A stretch of DNA of 64,000 bases from Rhodocyclaceae bacterium (GTDB taxonomy: Bacteria; Pseudomonadota; Gammaproteobacteria; Burkholderiales; Rhodocyclaceae): contig NKXK01000027.1 in assembly GCA_004379165.1 (NCBI GenBank), positions 124,001-188,000 on the forward strand, given 5' to 3'. The notes under the pieces were generated by a model, which saw only the letters and a program-made list of their open reading frames with translations, did not search any database and was not told the DNA's origin. Positions 8,984-17,011 of this stretch are shown here, piece after piece. Each line of letters starts with the position of its first letter. Positions within the stretch are counted from its first letter, which is position 1. A program made the position numbers and the translations under genes.

Positions 8984-9052
8984 GGTGTACCTCGTTGATG
9001 ACAGTTGAGCAGACCCACAGGTTAGCGTGCCCGCCGGGTGAAATCAATGCAT

Positions 9053-9175
9053 TCAGGCATTGATGGCAAACTCGTAGTCGACCCGCAGGGGCGACTGATC
9101 AGAAAAGCGCTCTTCTTTTTAGATTTCGCTGGCGCGTGCCGCATCGTCAATGCCCGGCGTCGCGATCTGGTAATC
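9053..9175 (-). pseudogene. xthA: 3' remnant of a second xthA (exonuclease III), with in-frame stop
   Basis: Reading leftwards from 9175, one frame gives DYQIATPGIDDAARASEI, a TAA stop, then KEERFSDQSPLRVDYEF and INA to TGA at 9053-9055. This lines up with the last 40 or so residues of exonuclease III (pattern WRIDYQxATPG...YKxxRFSDHAPLxVDY). The stop occupies the place of the usual tyrosine, and the catalytic His of SDHAP is Gln. The upstream intact xthA ends at 9178, two bases before this segment, and carries its own, divergent version of the same tail. The native gene therefore seems to have lost everything but its 3' end. Confidence 0.8.
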
Positions 9176-9177
9176 AC

Positions 9178-9960
9178 TTAAACGTTTTGGCGACCTGCGT
9201 AATCTACGATTAGCGGGGCGTGGTCGGAAAATTTTTTCCCCTTATAGACATTGCCTTCCCTTGCCTGTGCTGCGACTCCAGCTGTTGCAACATGCAAATC
9301 TATCCGCCAGCCAACATTCTTGGCGTATGCCTGCCCTCTGTTGCTCCACCACGTATAGCCCTCGTCCCCAGCAGCGGGATAAAGTTTCCGATAAACGTCT
9401 GTCCAACCGCTCGCATATAGCCGTGTTAGCCAATCACGCTCTTCTGGCAGAAAGCCTGAGTTTTTTTGGTTCCCTCTCCAGTTTTTCAAATCTATGGGAG
9501 AGTGGGCGATATTCCAATCGCCACAGACCACACACTCTCGACCCTCGGCTTTCAAAGCGTCCATCACTGGCATGAATTCGTCGAGAAATTGGAACTTTGC
9601 CACTTGTCGCTCCGGTGAGGACGAACCTGAAGGCACGTATACAGAAATAACGGAAAGGTCACCAAAGTCGGCGCGGATGAAACGTCCTTCCGCGTCGAAG
9701 CCAGCATGACCGATGCCTTCTACGATGCGCTCGGGTTCACGACGGCAATAGATTCCCACCCCTGAGTAACCTTTTTTTTCCGCATAGTGAAAAAAGCCTT
9801 TGTAGCTTGCCGGGTTACGCATCTCGTTCGTGAGGTCTGGCGCTTGAGCTTTCAGTTCCTGGACGCACACCACATCTGCATCAGTGGTCTTCAGCCACTC
9901 GAAAAAACCTTTAGTGTTGGCGGAGCGGATGCCGTTAAGGTTGGCGGAGATGATTCTCAT
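9178..9960 (-). CDS. xthA: exodeoxyribonuclease III (complete, lower-GC copy)
   Basis: The 260-residue AP endonuclease / 3'-5' exonuclease acts in base-excision repair. Signatures include MRIISANLNGIRSA at the N-terminus, VCVQELKA (metal-binding Glu), GDWNIAHSPIDLKN, and SDHAPLIVDY with the catalytic His. I chose the ATG at 9960 because the family starts at MRIISANLNG; a frame-open extension to 10002 has no similarity. Base composition is visibly more A/T-rich than the flanks, and the remnant of another xthA tail follows the stop, so this copy is probably acquired. Confidence 0.93.
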   Translation of the reverse strand: MRIISANLNGIRSANTKGFFEWLKTTDADVVCVQELKAQAPDLTNEMRNPASYKGFFHYAEKKGYSGVGIYCRREPERIVEGIGHAGFDAEGRFIRADFGDLSVISVYVPSGSSSPERQVAKFQFLDEFMPVMDALKAEGRECVVCGDWNIAHSPIDLKNWRGNQKNSGFLPEERDWLTRLYASGWTDVYRKLYPAAGDEGYTWWSNRGQAYAKNVGWRIDLHVATAGVAAQAREGNVYKGKKFSDHAPLIVDYAGRQNV

Positions 9961-10303
9961 ATGGATTCTTGAAAAAGGGACAAGGGTAGGCACTCCTTCC
10001 AACCACTAATTTCTTGGAAATACCATCTTCTCGGAAGCACATCTTAACCTGTCGTGAATCGACCACGCTTCGGAGATCAACCAACATTACAATGATCACT
10101 GGAAAATCGAGCTGTTCCTTAAATGGATCAAATAGCACCTCAAAATCAAACGCTTTCTCGGTCGCAGTGAGAACACCGTACGCGTCCAGATTCTCTGCGC
10201 ACCCATCAGCCACCTCCTGCTGGCCGTGTCCAAGAAGGCGCATGCCTTCAACGGCAGTTTGTGAATGCTCCTTGCAACCGCGCGCTCCCTGTTCCAGCGC
10301 CAT
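9935..10303 (-). CDS. uncertain hypothetical ORF in the A/T-richer island
   Basis: An open frame of 122 codons overlaps the xthA start by 26 bases. Its middle (DFEVLFDPFKEQLDFPV) reminds me of ORFs often annotated as hypothetical beside mobile or decayed elements, but I cannot verify this. The end of the frame looks random, as if the coding match breaks near base 10010. The adjoining 10304-10436 shows no gene or convincing signal. It may be a fragment rather than a gene. Confidence 0.25.
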   Translation of the reverse strand: MALEQGARGCKEHSQTAVEGMRLLGHGQQEVADGCAENLDAYGVLTATEKAFDFEVLFDPFKEQLDFPVIIVMLVDLRSVVDSRQVKMCFREDGISKKLVVGRSAYPCPFFKNPYENHLRQP

Positions 10304-10436
10304 TCACTCGAGGTCACTCGCGACCGACAGCGACGAGAACAACACCTCGCGTTATCACAATTACAGCCCGGATTGCACGCATGAGTGTATCCCGGACAGT
10401 AGTGCGCCTTCGCGAAAATGACGCAAAGTCAGAGGC

Positions 10437-11438
10437 TCAGTCCCGTAACTCCCGCCCCGTCAGCTTGATGAACACATCCTCAAGATTCGACGCCCGATGC
10501 ACATAACGCAGACCGCCCGCATCGGCGAGTTGGGCGAGCAGCGGATGGGCATCATGGCAGTAGAAGAACACCGTCTCACCGCTGACTTCCACCCTCGCTG
10601 CCAGATGACCATGGATTTTCGCGAAGTTTCCGGGTTCACCCTGGGGCCAGCCATTGTTTTCATGGTCGTAGCTGCCCGCTTCGCCGCTGTCGGCAAAAAC
10701 CTCGATGACCTGCGGTTCGATGTGTTCGGCAATCAATTGCCGCGGGCTGCCTTCGGCGATCTTCCGGCCTTTGTCGATGACGATCAGCGCGTCCGCCAGC
10801 CGTTCGGCTTCGTCCATGAAATGCGTGGTCAGGATCAGCGTCTTGCCGGTGGATTTAAGCTGCTTGAGGCGTTCCCAGATCAGGTGCCGGGCTTGCGGGT
10901 CGAGGCCGGTGGTCGGTTCGTCGAGGAAGACGATGTCGGGATCGTTGACCAGCGCGCGGGCCAGGGTCAGGCGGCGTTTCATGCCGCCGGAGAGCGTGCT
11001 GATGCGGGCGTCGGCCTTGCCGGTGAGGCCGGCGAATTCGAGCAGTTGCGGGGTGCGGGCCTTGATTTCGGCATCTTTCATGCCGAAGTAGCGGCCGAAG
11101 ACGAGCAGGTTTTCAGCGCAGGTGAAGTCGGGGTCGAGGTTGTCGAACTGCGGCACGACGCCAACGCGTGCACGGGCTGGCTGGGCGTCGGCGGGAATGG
11201 CATGGCCGCCGAGGGTGATCTCGCCGCCGTCCGGCGTGGTCAGGCCGAGGCAGAGGCGCAGCGTGGTCGTTTTGCCGGCACCGTTGGGGCCGAGCAGGCC
11301 AAAGCACGTGCCTGGGGCGACGGTGAACGACAGACCGGCAACGACTTCATTGCCGGCGTAGCTTTTGCGCAGCGCCGCGACGGCGAGTGCCGCCGGTGCG
11401 CTGGCCGCAGGCACGTTTAGCGGGCTCAGTGACGCCAC
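10437..11438 (-). CDS. ABC transporter ATPase, NodI/DrrA type
   Basis: This 333-residue ATPase has Walker [11 protein letters not shown] near residue 51, signature LSGGMKRRL, Walker [14 protein letters not shown] and the H-loop [11 protein letters not shown]. The C-terminal extension (about residues 240-333) is typical of NodI/DrrA proteins, which pair with a separate ABC-2 permease (NodJ type). No permease is present on either side: downstream is the A/T-richer xthA island and upstream an alpha/beta hydrolase. It overlaps the hydrolase stop by 13 bases. I therefore avoid the symbol nodI. Confidence 0.85.
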   Translation of the reverse strand: MASLSPLNVPAASAPAALAVAALRKSYAGNEVVAGLSFTVAPGTCFGLLGPNGAGKTTTLRLCLGLTTPDGGEITLGGHAIPADAQPARARVGVVPQFDNLDPDFTCAENLLVFGRYFGMKDAEIKARTPQLLEFAGLTGKADARISTLSGGMKRRLTLARALVNDPDIVFLDEPTTGLDPQARHLIWERLKQLKSTGKTLILTTHFMDEAERLADALIVIDKGRKIAEGSPRQLIAEHIEPQVIEVFADSGEAGSYDHENNGWPQGEPGNFAKIHGHLAARVEVSGETVFFYCHDAHPLLAQLADAGGLRYVHRASNLEDVFIKLTGRELRD

Positions 11439-12064
11439 GCGCGGGTGATGATGTCGCGCAGGTTGTGCAGGCGACGGTGGAAGAAGTGATCGGCACCGGG
11501 CACGACGACCACCGGCAGGTCGAGCGGTTCGGCCCAGGCGATGACGTTGTTGAGCGGCACGGTTTCATCCGCCGAGCCGTGGATGACGATGGTGTCGTGC
11601 GGCACGGCTTCGGTGTCGTACTGGCGGCTGCCTTCGACGAAGCCGGCTGCAGTGCCGACCAGCACCAGCCGCTGTGCCGGATGGCCAGCCTCGACGAGGC
11701 GCTTGGCGACGCGGGTCTGGCAATAGGCACCGAAGGAGAAGCCGGCGAGCGCGACCGGGATGTTGCCGCAGCGGCACTTGGCGTCTTCGAGCACGGCGAG
11801 CAGGTCGTCGGTCTCGCCGCGGCCTTCGTCATGCACGCCTTCGGTGCCGCCAACGCCGCGGAAGTTCGGGCGGAAGGCAGCGTAGCCGAGGCTGACGAAG
11901 GTGCGCGCCAGCGTGTAGGCGACCTTGTTGGTGTTGGCGCCACCGCCCATCGGGTGCGGGTGGGCGATCAGGGCGATGCCCTTGGGGGCATCCGGGCGCT
12001 CCATGATGACGTCGATCTTGCCGACCGGGCCGTCGATCAGGAATTTTTCCTCGGGGACTTTCAT
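11426..12064 (-). CDS. alpha/beta hydrolase (COG2945-like)
   Basis: This 212-residue hydrolase has the oxyanion segment HPHPMGGG, nucleophile elbow GFSFGA, acid HGSADETVP and catalytic His GADHFFH, all in family order. Proteins of this group are small cytoplasmic esterases of unknown substrate. It overlaps the ferredoxin-like gene upstream by 4 bases and the ABC ATPase downstream by 13, so the three are probably one transcript. Confidence 0.85.
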   Translation of the reverse strand: MKVPEEKFLIDGPVGKIDVIMERPDAPKGIALIAHPHPMGGGANTNKVAYTLARTFVSLGYAAFRPNFRGVGGTEGVHDEGRGETDDLLAVLEDAKCRCGNIPVALAGFSFGAYCQTRVAKRLVEAGHPAQRLVLVGTAAGFVEGSRQYDTEAVPHDTIVIHGSADETVPLNNVIAWAEPLDLPVVVVPGADHFFHRRLHNLRDIITRAWRH

Positions 12065-12369
12065 AGCTTCAGTCGTTCCACGACGCGGTCATTGAGCAGG
12101 TGTTCCTGGATGATTTCGTCCAGATCCTCGTTGTCGATGAAGGAATACCAGGTTTCTTCCGGGTACACCACCATCACCGGCCCCTGGTCGCAGCGGCCAA
12201 GGCAGCCGGCCTTGTTGATGCGGATGGCGCCGGGGCCGTTCTTCTTCAGGGCGCCGATGCGGTCCTTGGCGTAGGCAAAGGCGTCGGAACCGCCGGTGGC
12301 GTGGCAGCATTGTTCGCCGGCTTCACGCTGGTTGGTGCAGATGAAGACGTGTTTCTGGAAGTAGCTCAT
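12061..12369 (-). CDS. thioredoxin-like [2Fe-2S] ferredoxin
   Basis: This 102-residue protein has the cysteine set of thioredoxin-fold ferredoxins. It shows ICTNQR (Cys11), GEQCCH (Cys21/22) and KAGCLGRC (Cys56, Cys60), followed by VMVVYPE. The family includes clostridial-type NADH-dehydrogenase/hydrogenase small ferredoxins. The ATG at 12369 has AGGAG 8 bases upstream; upstream in-frame codons do not look coding. First gene of the hydrolase-ABC ATPase operon. Confidence 0.88.
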   Translation of the reverse strand: MSYFQKHVFICTNQREAGEQCCHATGGSDAFAYAKDRIGALKKNGPGAIRINKAGCLGRCDQGPVMVVYPEETWYSFIDNEDLDEIIQEHLLNDRVVERLKL

Positions 12370-12508
12370 GCGGGTTCTCCTGTACAGACCGGCATTATAG
12401 GTGAGGGGCTTCGATCGCGGCGCCATGCTGCTTGTTCCCGGTTTTTGAGGGCTTTTCGGGTTGACCGCAGCACGATGCGCGAAACATGGTTGTGAAGGCC
12501 GTCTGCCT

Positions 12509-12526
12509 ATACCGGCTTTCCGGTAT
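12509..12526. repeat. small perfect inverted repeat upstream of TonB receptor
   Basis: ATACCGG, a CTTT spacer and CCGGTAT form a perfect 7-bp palindrome about 130 bases before the receptor start. It could be an operator half or a short hairpin between the divergent ferredoxin and receptor genes. No T-run follows. Confidence 0.4.
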
Positions 12527-12561
12527 CGCAATTGATCCCGCGCAAGTTCGCGCCACCCCGT

Positions 12562-12623
12562 CCTGCGACATGATGTCGCGCGACGATGTGTCGCAGGGGC
12601 GGCGCCCGAACTTTGGCTATGAT
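12562..12623 (+). promoter_or_regulatory. tandem palindromic operator next to -10 box of TonB receptor
   Basis: Two adjacent 15-bp palindromes, GCGACATGATGTCGC (12565-12579) and GCGACGATGTGTCGC (12580-12594), share the same GCGAC arms. The outer arms extend to CCTGCGACA/TGTCGCAGG (12562-12597). A good -10 (TATGAT, 12618-12623) lies 23 bases after the second palindrome. The expected -35 position has no match, which suggests an activator-dependent promoter with a dimer pair bound at the palindromes. Confidence 0.55.
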
Positions 12624-12654
12624 GCGCACTTTCTAGTGCCAGCGGGGGCAGGAC

Positions 12655-14742
12655 ATGCAGACCAGATTCATCCGTTCGGGCGTCAGGGGTGACGCTCAAC
12701 TCCGGCCGGCCAGGCTCGCCTGGCTGATTGCGGTATTGCTGGCCGGCGGCGCCTTTGCCCAGGAATCGGCGGTCGTGCTGGGTGAAGTCGCGGTTTCGGC
12801 AGCGCCGACCGGCACGTTGCCGACGCGCAGTATCCTGACTTCAGTCGACGTCATGGGGGCCGAACGGGTCCGCGACAAGAACGTCGCCAACAGCTGGGAG
12901 TTGATCGGCCAGATGCCGGGAATCCAGTTGACCGAATTCCGGCTCGGCGCCGAATCCGGCAAGCCATCCTTCCGGGCTTTCAACGGCGAGGGCTATATCA
13001 ACGGTATCAAGCTGTTGATCGACGGTGTCCCGTCCAACGTCAACAGCGGCAACATGCGCCACCTGGACATGGTTTTTCCGCTGGATATCGACTTCGTCGA
13101 GATCGTCCGCGGGACCAACGATCCGCGCTACGGCCTGCACAATATCGGCGGCAACATCAATGTCGGGACGCGTCAGGGCGGGAACTACATCGATGGCCGG
13201 CTGACCTACGGCAGCTTCAATACCCGGGAACTGCAGGCGACGCTGGGCCGCGAGTCGGGTGGCTTTGCGCAGAACTATTTCGTCGCCCGCCAGGACAGTG
13301 ACGGCTATCGCGACCATTCCAAATCAGAAAAATACAGCCTTGGCGGCAAGTGGTTTTATACCTCGGACAGCGGCGCGCTGAAGGCCGGGCTGATGGCGCG
13401 GATGTATAACCATGAGGCTCAGGAGGCAGGTTATCTGACCAAGGCCGAGTTGGCTGCTGACCGCAATCAGTCGCCGGCACGCAACGGCAACGACCACGAC
13501 AGCCGCGACATGCAGCAGGTCAGCGCCCACGTCGATTACCAGATCGCGTCGAACCTCGCCTATGCCGGCAAGCTCTACTTCAATTCGATCGACGACGACC
13601 GCTACGTCACGTACACCGGCGTGTCCACGATCAATGCCGCCCGTCAGCGCCGTTTCTGGAACGAGGAGCATACCGGCTGGACGAACACCCTGACCTGGCG
13701 CGCCAGCTCATTCCTTGCCGTCGACGGCGGCTTCAATGTTGAGCGCCAGGAAAACCGCTATCGCCGCTATCGTTATGCCTTCGCCACGCCGACCAATTTC
13801 TCGACGCCGGTGACAACCTCGAATGACGACAGCTACACGCTGAATAATTTTGGCGCCTATCTCCAGGCCGTCATCAAGCCGATCGACTCGCTGAAAATTG
13901 TCCCGGCCATCCGCACTGACCGCTTCTCGGGGCACACTACCCTCAACACGACCGGGCAAACCTACGCCTTGCAGGACTATGGCTGGATCAACCAGCCGAA
14001 ACTGAGCGTCGTCTTCAGCCCGATGCCGGCATTCAGCATCTACGGCAACTGGGGGCGCACCTTCCAGGTCGTGACCGGGTCACGGGGGCCGGCTTATCTG
14101 ACGCCGGGCACGGCCACCCTGAAGCCGTCCATGAATACGGGAGTTGAGCTGGGGACCAAGGTTCGTCTGGCGGAACGGGTCGAGGCGCGGGTCGCCATCT
14201 GGCAGCAGGATGCTACCGACGAAGTCGCCAACCTGCCGAGTGCCGGCGCGACGCAGAATCTCGGGGAGACCCGGCGCAAGGGGGTTGATTTCCAGCTGAC
14301 GACCAATCTGACAGACAAGCTCAAGATCTGGGCATCGCATTCGATTCAGGAGGCGAAAATCGTTGGTGGCTACGCCAGCGGCGGCAATTCACTGGCTGGC
14401 AAGGAAGTCTTCTCGACACCCCGCTACATCACCAATGTCGGTATGGATTATCAGGCCACTGCTGATCTGCGGGTCGATCTGCAGGGCCGGGCCCAGAGCA
14501 GCTATTACATCGACGACCAGAATACCCAGGGCAAGTACGGCGGCTATGTGCTGTTCGACGGCGGAGCACACTACGCGATTACCAAAAATTTCGGAATCGA
14601 TCTGCAGGTCAAGAATATCTTCGATCGCAAATACGAGTACGTGTGGTACGACAACTTCTTCTGGCCGGCCGGTTCCTACCAGCCGATGTTCTCGCCGGGA
14701 CCGGGGCGTGCCTTCTACGCCTCGATCAACCTGAAGATGTAG
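12655..14742 (+). CDS. TonB-dependent outer-membrane receptor
   Basis: This 695-residue receptor has a basic leader and signal peptide ending near GAFAQ. The plug domain (about residues 45-180) contains WELIGQMPGIQ, LLIDGVPSN and VEIVRGTND patterns. A beta-barrel follows and ends YASINLKM. It lies 54 bases before a PepSY-domain membrane protein. This pairing is common for iron-siderophore uptake, where the PepSY protein may reduce or release the metal. A siderophore role is therefore likely but not proven; no Fur box was recognised. Confidence 0.9.
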   Translation: MQTRFIRSGVRGDAQLRPARLAWLIAVLLAGGAFAQESAVVLGEVAVSAAPTGTLPTRSILTSVDVMGAERVRDKNVANSWELIGQMPGIQLTEFRLGAESGKPSFRAFNGEGYINGIKLLIDGVPSNVNSGNMRHLDMVFPLDIDFVEIVRGTNDPRYGLHNIGGNINVGTRQGGNYIDGRLTYGSFNTRELQATLGRESGGFAQNYFVARQDSDGYRDHSKSEKYSLGGKWFYTSDSGALKAGLMARMYNHEAQEAGYLTKAELAADRNQSPARNGNDHDSRDMQQVSAHVDYQIASNLAYAGKLYFNSIDDDRYVTYTGVSTINAARQRRFWNEEHTGWTNTLTWRASSFLAVDGGFNVERQENRYRRYRYAFATPTNFSTPVTTSNDDSYTLNNFGAYLQAVIKPIDSLKIVPAIRTDRFSGHTTLNTTGQTYALQDYGWINQPKLSVVFSPMPAFSIYGNWGRTFQVVTGSRGPAYLTPGTATLKPSMNTGVELGTKVRLAERVEARVAIWQQDATDEVANLPSAGATQNLGETRRKGVDFQLTTNLTDKLKIWASHSIQEAKIVGGYASGGNSLAGKEVFSTPRYITNVGMDYQATADLRVDLQGRAQSSYYIDDQNTQGKYGGYVLFDGGAHYAITKNFGIDLQVKNIFDRKYEYVWYDNFFWPAGSYQPMFSPGPGRAFYASINLKM

Positions 14743-14748
14743 GAAGCA

Positions 14749-14784
14749 GCGGCTGAACGGGGCGTCGTCGTCCCCTTCAGCCGC
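14749..14784 (+). terminator. strong intercistronic hairpin without T-run
   Basis: GCGGCTGAA-C-GGGG (14749-14762) pairs with CCCC-TTCAGCCGC (14772-14784), leaving one bulged C and a 9-base loop, starting 7 bases after the receptor stop. No run of T follows, so it is probably a transcript-stabilising or attenuating hairpin rather than a full terminator. It lies only 11 bases before the PepSY start codon. Confidence 0.5.
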
Positions 14785-14795
14785 CTGATCCGCAA

Positions 14796-15926
14796 ATGCA
14801 AAAAGGCAGACGGCGATGGCGCACCTGGCTGCATGCCAGCCATAAGTGGGCCGGCCTTAGCCTGGGCGCATTGTTCGTCCTGCTCGGCCTGACCGGCAGT
14901 CTGCTGGTGTTCTATCAGGAGCTGGATGACGGCTTCCGTGACAGCGGCTCGGCACCGTTGCTGGCTGTTTCGCCCGACCGGATCGTCGCCGCCCTGCGCG
15001 CAGCCGAACCGGAACGCGGTGGCCCCTGGCGGATCGAGCTTCCGGACCGGGCGAAGGCGCCGATCACAGCCCGCTACCTCAATCCGACGGAAACTGCCGG
15101 CCGCAGTTTTGCGCCGCTGATCCTGCGCCTGGACCCGGAGTCGCTCGCCGTGCGCGAGCGCTATTTCTGGGGCGAGAACGTCTGGACCTGGATCTACAAG
15201 CTGCATTACACGCTGCTGCTGGGGCCAGTGGGCAGCATCGTGCTCGGTATCGCCGGCCTGCTTACGCTGCTGTTACTCGGCAGCGGTCTGATCCTGTGGT
15301 GGCCTGCTGCCGGACAGTGGCCCGGGGCGCTGGCCATCAAGCGCGGTGCGGTGTGGAAACGGCGGGTCTACGATCTGCACGTCAAGCCCGGTGTCTACGT
15401 GGTGATGCTATCGCTGGTCGTGGTTCTGACCGGCACGATGATGGCCGTGCCGGATTGGTTCAAACCGGGAATTGGCTGGTTTTCACCGTTCACCGCAGTC
15501 GGCGGGCCCGGTCAGCGGCCGCCGATGGCCGGGCCACCGGTGCTGACGGCGGAAGCGGCGATGGCGACGGCCGGCGCCCGCTTCCCGACGGCCCATGTCC
15601 GCTGGATTGAAACGCCGGGGGTTGATCAGCCTTACTGGCGTGTGCAGATGCGCCAGGAGGGCGAGCCGAATCGTCGCTTTCCCCGCAGTCAGGTGTGGAT
15701 CGATGCGGTCAGCGGCGACCTGATCGCGGTTCGCGATCCGCGTCGCAACTCAGCGGGCGACAGCATTTTTGACTGGCTGCATCCTTTGCATAACGGCGAG
15801 GCCTTGGGCTTGGCCGGTCGCATTGCCGTCTTTCTACTGGGTTTTGCGCCCTTGCTGGCTTTCGTGACCGGCTGGATTCGCTGGCAGCACAAGCGCGCCG
15901 CCTCCCGCTCAGTGCCGGCGCGTTGA
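14796..15926 (+). CDS. PepSY-associated TM domain protein
   Basis: This 376-residue membrane protein starts with a basic end and HASHKWAGLSLG, the family's first-helix signature. It has further helices near residues 145-170 and 200-225 and a last helix around 345-365, with periplasmic PepSY-like segments between. Histidines in the helices (HKW, YKLHYT, YDLHVKPG, LHPLHNGE) fit haem- or metal-linked reductases of siderophore uptake. It follows a TonB receptor and overlaps the 3' end of the convergent VanZ gene by 18 bases. No clear ribosome site is visible before the ATG. Confidence 0.85.
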   Translation: MQKGRRRWRTWLHASHKWAGLSLGALFVLLGLTGSLLVFYQELDDGFRDSGSAPLLAVSPDRIVAALRAAEPERGGPWRIELPDRAKAPITARYLNPTETAGRSFAPLILRLDPESLAVRERYFWGENVWTWIYKLHYTLLLGPVGSIVLGIAGLLTLLLLGSGLILWWPAAGQWPGALAIKRGAVWKRRVYDLHVKPGVYVVMLSLVVVLTGTMMAVPDWFKPGIGWFSPFTAVGGPGQRPPMAGPPVLTAEAAMATAGARFPTAHVRWIETPGVDQPYWRVQMRQEGEPNRRFPRSQVWIDAVSGDLIAVRDPRRNSAGDSIFDWLHPLHNGEALGLAGRIAVFLLGFAPLLAFVTGWIRWQHKRAASRSVPAR

Positions 15927-16967
15927 TACCAGCAGATAAGGCAGCGTCAGGAAGGGCCAGAGCGTGCCGGCGAGGCGGGTCAGGCCGTTGAAATTGAGAA
16001 AATGGCCCTGTCGCCAGGCAGCCAGGGCGGCGGCGGAGTACGGATTGGGCGGGGCTAGATTGACGAGGACGGTCGTGGCCATCAGCGCCAGCGCAATCAG
16101 CATCAGTCGCGGAGTGGCGGGCAGTGCGAGGGCGACGAGCAGCACCAGTCCGCCGACAGGCAAGCCGAGTCGGGCGCCCGGTGTCAGCCAGGCGAACGCT
16201 TCCCCCGGGCCGACAAGTATGGCCGCGGCCAAGGTGTTGATCGCCAGGCAGAGCAACAGGAATAACGGTACGACAAGGTAGGCGACGCTCAGTCGCGCGC
16301 AGAGGTGGCGGACGATGAGGCCGACGGCAACGGCGTTGAAGGCGACGATGCTGGCTTCGATCATGACGAAGCTTTCGGCAGCAAAGGGCACAGCGCCGCT
16401 GAAGCCGAGCAGGTAACGCAGGTCGCCGCTGCCGAAAAGCAGGGTTTCCGGCGAGAACTGGATCAGCAGCCAGAGGCCGAGCAAGGTCATGCCGAGCTCG
16501 GCATGCGGCACCGGGGCGATCAGGCGGTGTTCGAGGGCGATCAGGCGATTGATCAGCCGTGGCCCGGTGAGTTGTCCGGCGATCACGCCGACCAGTCCGC
16601 CGAGGCTGTTGCATGCCAGATCTAGGTTTGATGGTACGCGGGCGGGCAGCCAGGTCTGGAGCGTTTCAAGGCCGAAACTGACGCCGGCAGCGATCAGTGT
16701 GGCAAGGATGGCGCCGGTGTAGCTTCCGGGCAGGCGGCACATGGCCAGCGTTGTGAAGAACCCGAGCGGCAGATAGAGCGCGACGTTGATCAAGAGATCG
16801 AAGGCTGTCCAGTAACGCGGCCAGCCGCCTTCGAGAAAGGCGAGCGGTGTCAGTCCGGTATCGCGCCAGCCGGTAAAGGGGTGCAGGCTGCCGTAGACGA
16901 GCAGGGCCAGCCAGGCCAGCGCCAGGTAACGTGAGAGGAGAATGGGGCCGCGGCCGTGCGGGGTCAT
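15909..16967 (-). CDS. VanZ family membrane protein
   Basis: This 352-residue protein has around eight hydrophobic helices. The N-terminal third carries the VanZ pattern: YGSLHPFTGW, DLLINVALYLPLG, GLETLQTWLPARVPSNLDLACNSLGG. The C-terminal half is an extra membrane domain. VanZ proteins confer low-level teicoplanin resistance in Gram-positives; in proteobacteria the role is unknown. It stands alone, convergent with the PepSY gene. Confidence 0.85.
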   Translation of the reverse strand: MTPHGRGPILLSRYLALAWLALLVYGSLHPFTGWRDTGLTPLAFLEGGWPRYWTAFDLLINVALYLPLGFFTTLAMCRLPGSYTGAILATLIAAGVSFGLETLQTWLPARVPSNLDLACNSLGGLVGVIAGQLTGPRLINRLIALEHRLIAPVPHAELGMTLLGLWLLIQFSPETLLFGSGDLRYLLGFSGAVPFAAESFVMIEASIVAFNAVAVGLIVRHLCARLSVAYLVVPLFLLLCLAINTLAAAILVGPGEAFAWLTPGARLGLPVGGLVLLVALALPATPRLMLIALALMATTVLVNLAPPNPYSAAALAAWRQGHFLNFNGLTRLAGTLWPFLTLPYLLVSTRRH

Positions 16968-17011
16968 GGCCGGATTTTAGGGCTTCTGCGCTGGGTCGTC
17001 AGCTTTGCCGA

